Below, piece after piece: positions 17,851 to 29,635 of a stretch of 44,275 nucleotides of DNA (positions within the stretch are counted from its first letter, which is position 1; each line of letters begins with the position of its first letter). The stretch is from Lactifluus volemus (taxonomy: Eukaryota > Basidiomycota > Agaricomycetes > Russulales > Russulaceae), in the NCBI GenBank assembly GCA_022376515.1, contig WTXI01000296.1, positions 1-44,275 of the forward strand, in the 5' to 3' direction. A program made the translations under genes and the position numbers. The notes beneath the pieces are model-generated. The model had not been told where the DNA came from, searched no databases, and saw only the letters and a program-made list of their open reading frames with translations.

Positions 17851-18490
17851 TTGGATGAATTGGCTCAGGTCCGCAACTGTCGTGGAATGTTCAGCATCAG
17901 GGTATTATTGACCTTGTCTTGTGGAGGGCTATGTATAACAAGAGTACAAAGGGGTGAGCAACTTCATTTGCTAGTGAAAAGTCCAACCGTCGCGACCATC
18001 CTACATAGCGTCCAAGTTTTCGAAACATCACCCATTCATTTTGACTCGAGAAATGCGCAGAGCTCATCAATCAGCTCACCGGGGTCTATGACAATTGCTG
18101 GACTTTTCCCTGAACGATGCAGCCCCAGCTCAAGCACAACTGACCACGGATGTCCGGCAGCTAGCGACCGCTTCTCAGACAATTACTCCCCTTCCTGGGT
18201 TTCGTGATAAAGGATGGCGTCTGCCTATCTTGTGATATCCACTGAGCGTGTCACGTTCACACATGGGTGCCGCGGAGCCTGCGAGTGCGCGGTCAGTTCA
18301 GCTCGTTCCGTCCGCGTCAATATGTCGCCCTTCATCAACCTGTCCCGGTACACCCGCGTATACATGAACTACCCAAATCTCTCTCCCTCAGATTCTAACA
18401 CTGCAGAACGGCCGCCGGCTAAGGCCCAGGAGAAGCCGGGGATGCACACTGGCGAGGAATCCGAGGATATCAGCAATCACTAAGCCGTCA
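17851..18490 (+). repeat. Module M, unit 3 (decayed)
   Basis: About 90% similar by eye to 25087-25690. It holds a TATA-like GTATAACAAGAGTACAAAGG (about 17934), the CCCTGAACGATGCAGCCCCA block, and an end where the frame AERPPAKAQEKPGM closes at TAA (18483). Frames are interrupted in the middle. Function unknown. Confidence 0.55.
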
Positions 18491-19449
18491 CCGGACTGAA
18501 GGACATCCTGAGTCTTGTAGGTTCCGTCTTTTGTGAATACATGTCCGTCTGATTATGTATAGTTCTTTGGCTGGTCCCGGACGGCTTTCTCGCAGTTCGG
18601 AAGAGGTACATCCTCCGCTCAATACTGGACCGTGGGTTCGGTAAACTTGCCCAACACGTTTGCGAAGAAGGGCACAGCCGAGATGCAGTATGCCTCAGAC
18701 GATATCGATGATATAGGGCCAGGCACGCACACATATGGTATCCTCATATCATGGAACAGTGCGGACAACCACGTTATGGTTGGCATACGTCATCCCTGTG
18801 ACGGCGACGCGACAGGGTGGGCCGTAGTGGTGTCGAGGACAGTGACGTGGCTTGAGTGTGGCGACTGGGACTGCGCTGTGTGCACGACAGAAATTAGGCC
18901 GTGAGGATTATGCGATACGTTGCTTCGTTGGACTACTAGACTCAATGAGTCCGCCGTGTGTCGTGTCTGAGGATATATAATCGAACCGTCCATGGAACAT
19001 AGTCCTGATAAGAGAGTTGCACCAAGGCTTCGTAATATGAGACAGAATCGGCCATGATAAATTCTAACACCAGTTCAAGTTCGCGTACTTCTCTAATCTG
19101 ACTGGCGTGGGAGTAAATGAACAAACGGTTGATTTTTCGTCTGTCACTTAGTAGCTGACATAATATCCGTATGGATTGCTGCCAGTGCTAGTACCCAGTC
19201 ACTGGCAGCTGCGACTGCTTGCCACGCTATAATGCGCAGGGCGGTGGCCATATTCTCATTGTCGTCCGTGTTTGAGTCCAACCATGGACTCATCGCAGTG
19301 CAGGCCCACGGATGAGAGGGAACGTGGACGCCAGCGTCGTATTTGGACATCGGTCAGCGCCCAGGGAGCGCCGTATCAGTCGTCCCACTGCAAGAGGGCT
19401 ACATACTGCTGTACATTCTTCAATCACATCCACGTCATTACTCACCTCC
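18491..19449 (+). promoter_or_regulatory. Module N and type B upstream module of copy 4
   Basis: 18540-18790 is module N. From about 18795 to 19449 the sequence parallels 14800-15725 without the MITE. It contains TATATAA at 18974-18980, CGCTATAATGCG with TATAAT at 19228-19233 (222 bp before the ATG), and the inverted repeat TGAGTCCA/TGGACTCA at 19273-19292. No gene is supported in it. Confidence 0.55.
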
Positions 19450-21000
19450 ATGAACACCCCTGGCTGCTGCTCTACCATAACTTATCCTCCCCTCATCAGA
19501 GGGCTCGGCCGACGTCACGGTAAGCAGTTCCAAATTTTTGCTTCCCTAATCTGTTCACAAACTTGCGAATTAATAGGGCTCATCAGCAATAGACATCACT
19601 CGCCTATCCATATCCTCAACATCGACGTCCTTCTCAATATATTTTATCTGTATCGGCTGGCAGAACTGGACCAATATCGAGAGAATATATCGAATGTTAA
19701 ATGGCACCACCAACGTTGGTGGTACAAACTGGCACATGTTTGTCAACAATGGCGAAATATTATTCTTGAATCACCATCCCGGCTCGACCTTCATCTGCTC
19801 TGCACCGTTGGTGTGCCTGTAGTGGACATGCTCGCACATTCGCCACTTCTACCACTCACCGTCTATTATCACACTAAGAGTCGGGAGATAACAGCAGAAG
19901 ATGAATCGGGTATATTTCTCGCACTTTCGCACCGAGATCGCGTCCGTCACGTTGACATTTGGATGTCAAATCCGGGGAAGTTCATCGAGGTTATGGATGA
20001 TCAATTCCCTGTTCTGGAACACATGAATATCCAATCTTGGACCGAAGTTGTCCTTCCTGTCACGTTTCAAGCCCCCAATCTACGCCATCTCAGACTGTCG
20101 ATGGCTTCCCTTCCAATTGGATCACCCGTACTCACAACTACCGCCGCGGGACTCGTCACTCTCGAGTTTCTTTATATTCAGGCATCCGCCTATTCCCCCC
20201 CAAGTTATATTCTTATCCTTCTTTCGCTTATGCTCCAGCTAGAGAGGCTGTCCATTACATTTCGTTCCTCTACCCCCGACCATGGTGTTGAAAGGCAGTC
20301 GCGCCAGACCCCGGACATGACTACACTTCCTAACCTACGCCAGTTTTTGTTCCGAGGTACGGCCACATATTTGGAAGGCCTTGTTTCTCGGATCTGCGCC
20401 CCTTCCCTCAGCATCCTTCGTGTCAATCTTTTAAATCAGCCTCCCTTTATGGTTCCAAGCCTCTGCCAGTTCATCCAATCATCCGAGAACCTCACATTTA
20501 GGGCTGTCCAGGTAGCTTTCCATGCTCTTGACGTTTCCTTACATGCGGTCCCTTGGAAGCAGGGCAATCCCTTGATGTTGCAGATCTGGTGCGATCTCCA
20601 CAGCCAGGTAGCGTCTGCAGTTCAATTCTTCGGTACACTTTCACCTATACTTTCTGTTGTCGAGCAAGTTGCACTCAGCTACGACGAGCACTATTATCCA
20701 TCACCACGGGAGGACAATGTCGACCGAAGTCAGTGGCGTGAACTTCTTAGGCCGTTTGCCAATGCGAAGACCATTCATGTAAAAGATGGTCTCGTTAGCA
20801 GAATCGACCGTTCATTACAATCTGACGATGGAGAGCCACCACTGGAGCTCCTTCCGAACCTTGAGGAGATTGGATACTCTGTAGGAGGCGATGCTCGGGA
20901 CGCATTTGTCACATTTCTCAATGAACGACAAGTAGCGGGCCATCCTGTTAGCCTGCGCTTGGTGGATTGTTCGATGTTCGATGAACCTGAGTATCTGTAG
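19450..21000 (+). CDS. F-box-like leucine-rich protein, copy 4
   Basis: Exon 1 19450-19519 (MNTPGCCSTITYPPLIRGLG), intron 19520-19576 (57 nt, GTAAGC...AATTAATAG), exon 2 19577-21000; 497 aa. Like copy 3 it uses the MNTP start, and its intron is open in frame. The F-box region reads ILNIDVLLNIFYLYRLAELD and WWYKLAHVCQQWRNIILESP; Ile replaces the first Asp of the usual NDDV. Loop 1 is YYHTKSREITAEDES and loop 2 DEHYYPSPREDN. The body is nearest to copy 9 (HMNIQSWTEVVLPVTFQAPN, PFMVPSLCQFIQSSENLTF). The tail NERQVAGHPVSLRLVDCSMF has Ala in place of Ser. Confidence 0.88.
   Translation: MNTPGCCSTITYPPLIRGLGRRHGKQFQIFASLICSQTCELIGLISNRHHSPIHILNIDVLLNIFYLYRLAELDQYRENISNVKWHHQRWWYKLAHVCQQWRNIILESPSRLDLHLLCTVGVPVVDMLAHSPLLPLTVYYHTKSREITAEDESGIFLALSHRDRVRHVDIWMSNPGKFIEVMDDQFPVLEHMNIQSWTEVVLPVTFQAPNLRHLRLSMASLPIGSPVLTTTAAGLVTLEFLYIQASAYSPPSYILILLSLMLQLERLSITFRSSTPDHGVERQSRQTPDMTTLPNLRQFLFRGTATYLEGLVSRICAPSLSILRVNLLNQPPFMVPSLCQFIQSSENLTFRAVQVAFHALDVSLHAVPWKQGNPLMLQIWCDLHSQVASAVQFFGTLSPILSVVEQVALSYDEHYYPSPREDNVDRSQWRELLRPFANAKTIHVKDGLVSRIDRSLQSDDGEPPLELLPNLEEIGYSVGGDARDAFVTFLNERQVAGHPVSLRLVDCSMFDEPEYL
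19520..19576 (+). other. Intron of copy 4, 57 nt, open in frame
   Basis: Same sites as the copy 3 intron. Splicing joins CAC G to GG CTC, giving HGLISNRHHSP. Retention keeps the frame. Confidence 0.7.
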
Positions 21001-21529
21001 CGTGTGGACGGTGCAGCAATGGAGTTAATTGGTGGATCTAAGTACGTCTCGACACAACTACCCATATCTTAATCGCGCTCACACCGTGACACCCGCCTAC
21101 TCTCCTGTTCATGGTGACTACTAGATTTTAATTATTGATGAGATCGCAACAAAGTGGCCCAAACTAGCTCATCTTAGTCTTCATATGCATATATGCCTTC
21201 TTGAGGACTATCACGTACCCTTCCTCAGAATCCTTAAATGTAATTTGTCTCTCCATACATGTTGGCCATCTGTTTCGAGCACGGTGTCCCTTGCGATGTA
21301 TTTACGTACACTCTATGACTGTTTATGCCTACCACTTACAGTATCAAGCTATGTGCAATCTCGTGACGTACTGACTAAGACATCTGGAGATCTCTGCTCT
21401 TCTATGCCCTTGCGCAAGCCAGTCACCACTTTCTTCATTTTTATCGACATGCGTCTGCACCGAAACCTGAAGCTGCTACGAATGTGACTTGTTACCGCAA
21501 TCAGCTGACGGTACTCCGCTACCCTCATG
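21001..21529. other. Conserved 3' flank of copy 4
   Basis: Non-coding paralogue of the flanks at 17292 and 24555. A short open frame at 21185-21487 is not conserved in the others and is not annotated as a gene. Confidence 0.5.
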
Positions 21530-22110
21530 CATAGGTATTATTGACATTGCCGTGTGGAAGGCTATGTATAACAAGGGTACAAAGGGGTGGGCACCTTCGT
21601 TTGCTAGTGAAAAGTCCAACCATCCTCCATAGCGTCCAAGTTTTCGAATCCAACGAAACATCACCCATTCATTTTTTTTTGAGCTTTTGACCCGAGAAAC
21701 GCGCAAATCTCATCGATCAGCTCACCGAAGTCTATGACAATTGCTGGACGTTTCCCTGAACGATGCGACCCCAGCTCAAGCACAACTGACCACGGACATC
21801 GGATGTCCGGCGGCTAGCGACCGCTTCTCAATCTTTACTCCCCTTCCTGGGCTTCGCAATAATAATTGCTGTCACGCAGTCGGTTTTCGATGGCGTCTGC
21901 CTATCCACAGAGCGTGTCATGTTCACACGTGGTGCCGCAGTGCCTGCGAGTGTGCGGCCAGTTCAGCTCGTTTCGGCCGCGTCTATACGTCACCTTTCTT
22001 CAACCTGCCCTGGTACACCCGCGTATACATGAACTACCCAAATCTCTCTCCCTCAGATTCTAACACTGCAGAACGGCCGCCGGCTAAGGCCCTGGAGTAG
22101 CCGGGATGCA
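21530..22110 (+). repeat. Module M, unit 4 (decayed)
   Basis: Contains GTATAACAAGGGTACAAAGG (about 21564), CCCTGAACGATGCGACCCCA and the CCGCCGGCTAAGGCCCTGGA end block. Its frame at 21741-22100 (119 codons) ends where unit 3 continues, because a stop replaces the GAG codon. No product is assigned. Confidence 0.5.
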
Positions 22111-23012
22111 CACTCCCACTCAGGCTGCCATTTCAATCCTCTATGGTTATAATTCTTGTGTTCATTCTTGATTCAGAAGGGGTCGTTGCGGGGATTAAGG
22201 AAAGGGGAGGGAGGGGGACTCATTGTGAACGATGAGCCGCGGGTATACCTATTCATATACTCTACCCATCTGACTGATGTGGAAGCACGAATACATATAT
22301 ATATATATATCACGATTTGTGGTATGTATGATCACAGATATTTGCGCATCTCCATGCTCAGGGACAAATCTCCCATAACATATTCACCGCCCTCCTCCGC
22401 TTGCGTTCGTGAGTGCGGGCGCCACATGGAAGTACGGAACGATGACTGAAACACGATCGTATTGACCCGTGCGACCTCTCTCGGGCCAAATCCTGAGATG
22501 TTGCCTGCTTGGCGGTGTCCGCATGCGCCAGATGATCCTACAAGAATCAGAGTCAGTCGGTCGGTCATTACCACGTGTGTAACGGTGGTTTTGCTGGTTA
22601 TCATTTGGAGAAGAAACAACGCACACTGTAAAACATCCATCTAGCAGGGCTGTAGTACGTCCCATATTCGTGGCGTTTTTGTGCGGTATGTGCCAGTGTT
22701 CGGCGTGACGTGGCGTTGATGGACCGACAGCACTTGAACTATTTGAAGGTGGTGGGGTGTTGATCTGTCTGCGCTGTATCCGCACGCATATTTTATAAAT
22801 GTAGGAGCGTGAAAAAGTGGTTCATAATGAGGTGACGACAGCGACGATGATGATGACGAGGAAGGCGGATACCGGCGTCCAACCCCTGGATTTAGGTCAG
22901 CACCCTCCTTGGCCAGGGACGCTGCTGCCGCCACAGGAATGAGGCATCGGTCATCCAACACACTGCTGTAGACTATTCAATCACATCCACATCTTTACTC
23001 GCCTCCCTGAAA
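22111..23012 (+). promoter_or_regulatory. Module P and type A upstream module of copy 5
   Basis: 22140-22330 is module P (AAGGGGTCGTTGCGGGGATT, also at 26180), ending in an (AT)8 microsatellite at about 22295-22310. The type A module follows: GATATTTGCGCATCTCCATG, GGTCATTACCACGTGTGTAA, CGGCGTGACGTGGCGTTGAT, TATAAAT at 22794-22800 (219 bp before the ATG), GTGGTTCATAATGAGGTGAC. A 133-codon antisense frame (22384-22785) is not preserved in the paralogous modules. Confidence 0.55.
22794..22800 (+). promoter_or_regulatory. TATA box of copy 5
   Basis: TTTTATAAATGTAGG in the conserved CGCACGCAT context, 219 bp upstream of the start codon. Confidence 0.55.
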
Positions 23013-24554
23013 ATGTCTGGTTGTTGCTCTACCATAATTGATCCTCCCATCATTAGAAGGCTCGGCCGACGTCACGGTAAGCAGTGCCAAATCTTTCTGG
23101 CCCTAATCTGTTCACAAACGTAAAGATTAGGACTGGACAGCAATAGAAGACACTCAGGCTCACCTATACGTATCCTCAACGATGATGTGCTTCTCAATAT
23201 ATTCGATCTCTATCGGCTGGACTCGGAAGAACCGGACCAATATGAAGAGAATATATTGAACATTAAATGGGGCCGCCAACGTTGGTGGTACAAACTGGCA
23301 CATGTTTGTCAACAATGGCGAAATATTATTCTTGAATCACCATCCCGGCTCGACCTTCATCTGTTCTGCACCTTTGGGGTGCCTGTAGCGAGCATGCTCG
23401 CACATTCGCCACTCTTACCGCTCACCATCTATTATCACGCTAAGGGTCGGGAGATAACAGCAGAAGATGAATCGGGTATATTTCTCGCACTTTCGCACTG
23501 CGATCGCGTGCATCACGTTGACATTCGGATTCCAAATCTGGGGACGTTCGTCACGGTTATGGATGGTCAATACCCCGTTCTGGAGCGCTTGTATATCCAT
23601 TCCTGGATGAAAGTGGTCCTTCCTGTAGCCTTTCAAGCCCCAAATCTACGCCAACTCACACTGTCGGTGGTTTCCCTTCCAATTGGATCACCCTTACTCA
23701 CAACTACCGCCGCGGGACTCATCAATCTCGAGCTTCTCAATATCCCGGTATCTGCCTATCCTCCGAGTTATATACTTACTCTGCTTTCGCTTATGGCCAA
23801 GCTGGAGAGGCTGTCCATTACATTTGATTCCCCCAACCGTCGTGTTGAATGGCAGTCGCCCCAAACCCCAGACATGATCACACTTCCTAACCTACGCCAG
23901 TTTTTATTCCGAGGTACGACCACATATTTGGAATGCCTTGTTACCCGGATCAGCGTCCCTTCCCTCGGCATCCTTCGTGTCAACCTTTTTCATCAGCTTC
24001 TCTTTACGGGGTGTCCACGTCTCTGTCAGTTCATCCAATCATCCGAGAACCTCACAATTAGGGCTGTCCAGGTAACTTTCCATATGAATGTCGTTACCTT
24101 ACATGTCGTCCCTTGGAAGCGGGACAACCCCTTGATGTTGCAGATCAGGTGCGACCATTTCCACGCATCTGCAGTTCAAGTCTTTGGTACCCTTTCACCC
24201 GTTCTTTCTGTTGTCGAGCAAGTCGCATTCAGCTACGACGAGCACTCTGATCCACCAGTATGGCACAAAGGTGTCAGGCGAAGTCAGTGGCGTGAACTCC
24301 TTAGGCCGTTCACCAACGTGAAGGCCATTTATGTACAAGATCTTCTCATTAGCAGAATCTTCCATTCCTTACCATCTGAGGATGGAGAGCCACCACTCGA
24401 GCTCCTTCCGAACCTTGAGGAGATTGGATATTCTGTAGGAAGCGATACTCGGGACGTATTTACCAGATTTCTTAATGAACGACAAGTATCGGGCCATCCC
24501 GTTAGCCTGCGCTTGGTGGATCGTTCGATGTTCCATCTACCCGAGTATGTGTAG
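23013..24554 (+). CDS. F-box-like leucine-rich protein, copy 5
   Basis: Exon 1 23013-23076 (MSGCCSTIIDPPIIRRLGRR), intron 23077-23130 (54 nt, GTAAGC...GATTAG), exon 2 23131-24554; 495 aa. The unspliced frame hits TAA, so splicing is needed. The F-box region has an extra SE insertion (LYRLDSEEPDQYEENILNIK) before WWYKLAHVCQQWRNIILESP. Loop 1 is YYHAKGREITAEDES. Loop 2 is the most altered (DEHSDPPVWHKGVRRSQW), losing the NNVD motif. The segment RCDHFHASAVQVFG is shorter than in the other copies. The tail NERQVSGHPVSLRLVDRSMF matches the consensus. Confidence 0.88.
23077..23130 (+). other. Intron of copy 5, 54 nt
   Basis: GTAAGC donor, CCCTAATCTG branch-like region, GATTAG acceptor. It joins CAC G to GA CTG, giving HGLDSNRRHSGSP. 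Retention would terminate translation. Confidence 0.78.
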
Positions 24555-25086
24555 CGTGTGGGCGGTGCTAGACGCGAATTGGTGGATAGAAGTACGTCTC
24601 GACACAACTTCCCTTATCTTAATCGCGCTCACACTGTGACACCCGCCTACTGTCCTGTTCATGGTGACCACCAGATTTTAATTATTGATGAGATCGCAAC
24701 AAAGCGTCCCAAACTAGCCATAGGCGTGTGCTTTCTTGATGACTATCACGTACCCTTCCTCAGATTCCTTTAAGTATAATTTGTCTCTCCATACATGTTG
24801 GCCATCTGTTATTCGCGTTTCGAGCACGGTGTCCATTGCAATGTATTTACGTACACTCTACGACTGTTTATGCCCACCACTTTTTGCAATCTCGTGACGT
24901 ATGACTAAGACATCTGGAGTTGTTCTGCTCTTCATGCCCATGCCCAAGCCACTCACCCCTCTTTTCTTCATTTTTGTCAACATGCGTCTGCGCTGCAACT
25001 TAAAGTTGCTAGGAAATGTGACGTGTTACCGCAATTTCCGCCACCCTCATGAATAGTACGTTTTTTCCTCATAGTCTGAGCTTTCT
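24555..25086. other. Conserved 3' flank of copy 5
   Basis: Non-coding paralogue of 17292-17850, with small deletions. No independent feature. Confidence 0.5.
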
Positions 25087-25700
25087 TTGGATGAATTGGC
25101 TCAGGTCCGCAACTGTCGTGAAATGTTCAGCATCAGGGTATTATTGACCTTGTCTTGTGGAAGGCTATGTATAACAAGGGTACAAAGGGGTGAGCAACCC
25201 CATTTGCTAGTGAAAAGTCCAACCGTCGCGACCATCCTACATAGCGTCCAAGTTTTCGACACATCACCCATTCATTTTGACTCGAGAAATGCGCAGAGCT
25301 CATCGATCAGCTCACCGAAGTCTATGACAATTGCTGGACTTTTCCCTGAACGATGCAGCCCCAGCTCAAGCACAACTGACCATGGATGTCCGGCGGCTAG
25401 CGACCGCTTCTCAAATAATTACTCCCCTTCCTGGGTTTCGTGTGATAAAGGATGGCGTCTGCCTATCTTGTGATATTCACCGAGCGTGTCACGTTCACAC
25501 ATGGGTGTCGCGGAGCCTGCGAGTGCGCGGTCAGTTCAGCTCGTTCCGTCCGCGTCAATATGTCGCCCTTCATCAACCTGCGTATACATGAACTACCCAA
25601 ATCTCTCTCCGTCAGATTCTAACGCTGCAGAACGGCCGCCGGATAAGGCCCAGGAGAAGCCGGGGATGGACACTGGCGAGGAATCCGAGGATATCAGCAA
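25087..25700 (+). repeat. Module M, unit 5 (decayed)
   Basis: TATA-like GTATAACAAGGGTACAAAGG at about 25168, then the AACGATGCAGCCCCAGCTCA block. An ATG-started frame (MDVRRLATASQIITPLPGF) runs to a stop at 25591 in a region where other units diverge. The end block CCGGATAAGGCCCAGGAGAA matches unit 3. Role unknown. Confidence 0.5.
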
Positions 25701-27072
25701 TCACCAAGCCGTCACCGGACTGAAGGACACCCTGGATCTTGTAGGCTGCCTTTTGTGAATACATGTCCGTCTGATTATGTATAGTTCTTTGGCGGTCCCG
25801 GACGGCTTTCTCGCAGTTCGGAAGAGGTACATCCTCCGCTCAACACTGGACCGTGGGTTCGGTAAACTTGCCCAACGTTTGCGAAGAAGCGCACGGTCGA
25901 GATGCAGCATATGCCTCAGACGATATCGACGATATAGGGCCAGGCACGCATACATATGGTATCCTCATATCATGGAACAGTGCGGACAAACACGTTATGG
26001 TTGGCATCCTGCACGTCATCCCTGTGCCCTACACGCGTATAGAAGGTGAGCCCAACTGAAGCGCCATGTTTAATATCTCACGGTGGACTCTCGTCACGCG
26101 CGCACTTAGATGTCCCACCGCAGCCTCCCACTCAGGCTACCATTTCGATCATCTATGAATATAATTCTTGTATTAAGAAGGGGTCGTTACGGGGATTAAG
26201 GAAGGGGGAGGGAGGGGGACTCATTGTGAATGGTGAACCCCGGGTATATATCACTTCGTGAGAAGAGAATTCGTCATGATGTATACCTATTCATATATTC
26301 TATCCATCTGACTGATGTTGAGGCACGAATACATACAAATATATCATGATTTATGGTATGTGTGGAGATCACAGCTAGCCAGCGACCGTCGTCCGCTCTT
26401 AGCCTCCCACTTCAGCTGCTATTGCAGTCTTGGCTCTGATCGGATATTTGCGCAGCTCCACCCTCGGGGAAAGGCGAATCGAGATCGAACTCAATCTCCC
26501 ATCGCTTATTAACCGCCTTCTCCACTTGCGTTCGTGGGTGCGGGCACCACATGAGAGAACGGAACGACGACTGTCCAACTGCGCGAGATGATCCTGCAAG
26601 AATCCGAGTCAGTCAGTCGGTCATTACCACGTGTAACGGTGGTTTCGCTGGTTATCATTTGGAGAAGAAACAACGCACGCTGTAAAACGTCCATCTCTCA
26701 GAGCTGTAGCACGTCCCATATTCGTGACGCTTTTGTGCGGTATGTGCCAGTGTTCGACGTGACGTGGCGTTGGTGGACCAGTGTTGACCTGTCTGTGTTG
26801 TAGTACCCGCACGCCGCACGCATATTTATATGAATGTAGGGGTGCGTGAAAGTGTGAAAAAGTGGTTCATAATGAGGTGACGACGGTGACGATGATGATG
26901 ACGAGGAAGGTAGACGCCAGCGCCGTCCAACTCTGGATATAGGTCAGCGCCGTCCTTGGCTAAGGACACCTCCACCGCCACAGGAATGAGGCATCCGTTA
27001 TCGTTATCTGAGGCCTACACATTGCTGAACAACTATTCAATCACATCCATACCTTTACTCGCCTCCCTGAAA
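25701..27072 (+). promoter_or_regulatory. Modules N and P and type A upstream module of copy 6
   Basis: This is the only spacer here that contains N (25760-26060), P (26130-26370) and a full type A module (26400-27072) in a row. TATATGAA at 26827-26834 stands in the TATA position, 246 bp before the ATG. GGATATTTGCGCAGCTCCAC, GGTTATCATTTGGAGAAGAA and GACGTGGCGTTGGTGGACCA are intact. No gene seen. Confidence 0.55.
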
Positions 27073-28627
27073 ATGCCGGGTTGTTGCTCTACCATATTTT
27101 ATCCTCCCCTCATTAGACGGCCCGGGCTCGGCCGGCGTCACGGTAAGATTCAGATCTCCGTTTCTAATCTGTTCACAAACGTAAAGATTAGGATTCGGCG
27201 GCAATAGAAGACTCTCAAGCTCACCTATACGCATCCTCAATGATGATGTGCTTCTCAATATATTCGATCTCTATCGGCTGGCAGTACCGTTCCAATATGG
27301 AGAGGGTGGCATGTTGAACTTCGAGTGGCGCCGTCAACGTTGGTGGTACAAACTGACTTATGTTTGTCGACAATGGCGAAACATTATCCTTAAATCATCA
27401 TCCCGGCTCGACCTTCATCTCTATTGCACCAATGGTGTGCCTGTAGCGGATATGCTCGCACATTCACCACCTCTACCGCTTACCATCCATTACACTAGTT
27501 GGAGGAACCGGATAACAGCAAAAGATGAATCGGGTATATTGATCGCACTTTCACACCGTAATCGCGTGCATCACGTTGACCTTTGGAAGCTCCCAAATGT
27601 GGAGAAGTTCGTCACGACTATGGATGATCAATTCCCCGTTCTGGAATACGTGTATATCGATTCTCAGACCGAAGTGGCCCTTCCTTTCACATTTCAAGCC
27701 CCCAATCTACGCAGTCTCAGATTGTGGATGGTTTCCCTTCCAATTGGATCACCCTTACTCACAACTAGTGTCGCGGGACTCGTCGTTCTCTCGCTTCTCG
27801 ATATCCCCCCATCCGCCTATTTCCCTCCAAGTTATATACTTACTCGGCTTTCGCTTATGGCCAAGCTAGAGAGGCTGTCCATTACATTTGATTCCCCCAA
27901 CCGCGATGTTGAAGGGCAATCACGCCAGACCCCAGACATGATCACACTTCCTAACCTACGCCGGATTTTGTTCCGAGGTACGGCCACCTATTTGGAAAGC
28001 CTTGTTACTTGGATCAGCGCCCCTTCCCTCCGCGCCCTTCATGTCAATCTCTTTCATCACCTTCCTCTTACGGTTCCACGCCTCTGTCGGTTCATCCAAA
28101 CTGAGGACCTCACATTCAGGGCTGTCCAGGTAACTTTCGGTGTGCTTGCCATTTCCTTACATGCGGTCCCTTGGAAGTCGGACACTCCCTTGATGTTGCA
28201 GCTCAGGTGCGGACATCTCAGGCTCGACTGGCAGGTTGCGGCTACTATCCAATTCTTTCGTACACTTTCACCTGTACTTTCCGTCGTCGACCATGTTGCA
28301 TTCAGCCACGAAGAGGACTATCCACCATCAGAATGGCCCGACGATGTCGGCCGAAGACAATGGCGTGAACTGGTTAGGCCGTTCGCCAACGTGAGGACCA
28401 TTCATGTAAAAGATGACCTCACCAGCAAAATTTTCCCTTCCTTACAATCTGACGATGGAGAGCCACCACTCGAGCTCCTTCCGAAACTTGAAGAGATTGG
28501 ATATTTTGGAGGAGAAGATGCTTGGGACGCACTTGCCAAATTTCTTAATCAACGCCAAGTATCGGGCCATCCCGTGAGCCTGAGGTTGGTGGATCCTTCG
28601 ATGTTCGATACACCTCAGTATCTGTAG
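27073..28627 (+). CDS. F-box-like leucine-rich protein, copy 6
   Basis: Exon 1 27073-27142 (MPGCCSTIFYPPLIRRPGLG), intron 27143-27191 (49 nt, GTAAGA...GATTAG), exon 2 27192-28627; 501 aa. The intron has lost several bases after the donor compared with the others and is not a multiple of three, so only the spliced form is readable. F-box region RILNDDVLLNIFDLYRLAVP and WWYKLTYVCRQWRNIILKSS; Lys replaces Glu in the usual ILESP. Loop 1 is HYTSWRNRITAKDES. Loop 2 is EEDYPPSEWPDDVGRRQW. An LDW insertion appears in RCGHLRLDWQVAATIQFF. The tail is NQRQVSGHPVSLRLVD. Confidence 0.88.
27143..27191 (+). other. Intron of copy 6, 49 nt
   Basis: GTAAGATTCAG donor end, TTCTAATCTG branch-like region, GATTAG acceptor. 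Splicing restores HGFGGNRRLSSSPIRILNDD. Retention shifts the frame. Confidence 0.75.
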
Positions 28628-29079
28628 CGTGTGCACAGTGCTAGACGCTATTTGGTGGATCGAAGTACGTCTCGACACAACTACCCATATCTTAATTGCG
28701 CTCACACTGTGACACCCGCCTACTCTCAGACCATCACATTTTAATTATTGATGGTGTCGCAACAAAGCAGCCCAAACTAACTTATCTTGATCAACATAGG
28801 TGTATGCATTCTTGATGACTATGATGTACCCTTCCTCACATTCTCTATGTATAATTTGTATTGCGATACATGTTGGCCATCGTTGTTCGTGTTTCGAGGA
28901 TCCTTGCGATGTATTTACATACACTCTGCAGTATTGTACGGACTAGGATATCTGGAGTTTTCTGCTGTTCAGGCTGTCGTGCAAGCCAGTCACTCCTCTT
29001 TTCTTTAATTTGATTGGCATGCGTCTGCGCTAGGAAGCTGCTACGAATGTGACGTGTTTACTGCAATTAGCTGACCACC
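28628..29079. other. Conserved 3' flank of copy 6
   Basis: Non-coding. Shares GGTGGATCGAAGTACGTCTC and CATACATGTTGGCCATCGTT with its neighbours. Confidence 0.5.
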
Positions 29080-29635
29080 CTCATGACCTTGTCGTGTGGA
29101 AGGTCATATAAAACGAGGGTACAGAGGGGTGAGCTGCTAGTGAAAAGTCCAACTGGGGTGACCACCCTATAGAGCGTCCAAGAAGAAAGTCTACAATCGA
29201 TGAGCTTTTCCCCGAACGATGCGACATCATCTAACGCCCAACTAGCCATGGCGATTCAGCTCATGCGAGCGTCTCTCAAGTCTTTATCTCATTCCCCAAA
29301 TCTTACAATGTGTGAGATTCTCCGAGTCGCACATGATGACACCACGGAGCCTGCCAGTAATGGTGCGCGTGCGCGACCAGTTCAGTTCATTTCGGCCCCG
29401 TTAGCACCTCTCGTCGCCTTTTTCATCAAGCGGTTCTGGTACAGCCGCATATTCATGAGCCACCTGAATCTCCCTCTTCAAATTCGAATAGAAAGACCAA
29501 GTTATCGTCCATGGGCATTCAAGGAACTTGAAGAGACGCTTCTGCTTCCGACGTTGCGGGTAAGGCCAAGGCCTAGGAGAGGCCGGGGAAACGCAGGCGA
29601 TCGGTGCGGGTAACTTGAATCTCACTTCGTGAAAA
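29080..29635 (+). repeat. Module M, unit 6, with its own TATA box
   Basis: TATAAAA at 29107-29113 is followed by CGAGGGTACAGAGGGGTGAG. The frame at 29200-29613 (137 codons) contains MAIQLMRASLKSLS, HDDTTEPAS and IRIERPSYRPWAFKELEE. The first two blocks recur in unit 7, where the frame then breaks. In a second frame the HIHEPPESP motif is also present. Whether this is a gene, a gene remnant or a transcribed non-coding unit cannot be decided. Confidence 0.5.

Noticed and set aside
22384..22785. 133-codon minus-strand frame in the upstream module of copy 5
   Set aside because: Paralogous modules at 10841, 26400 and 38360 have stops or frameshifts in the same frame, so protein-level conservation is absent.
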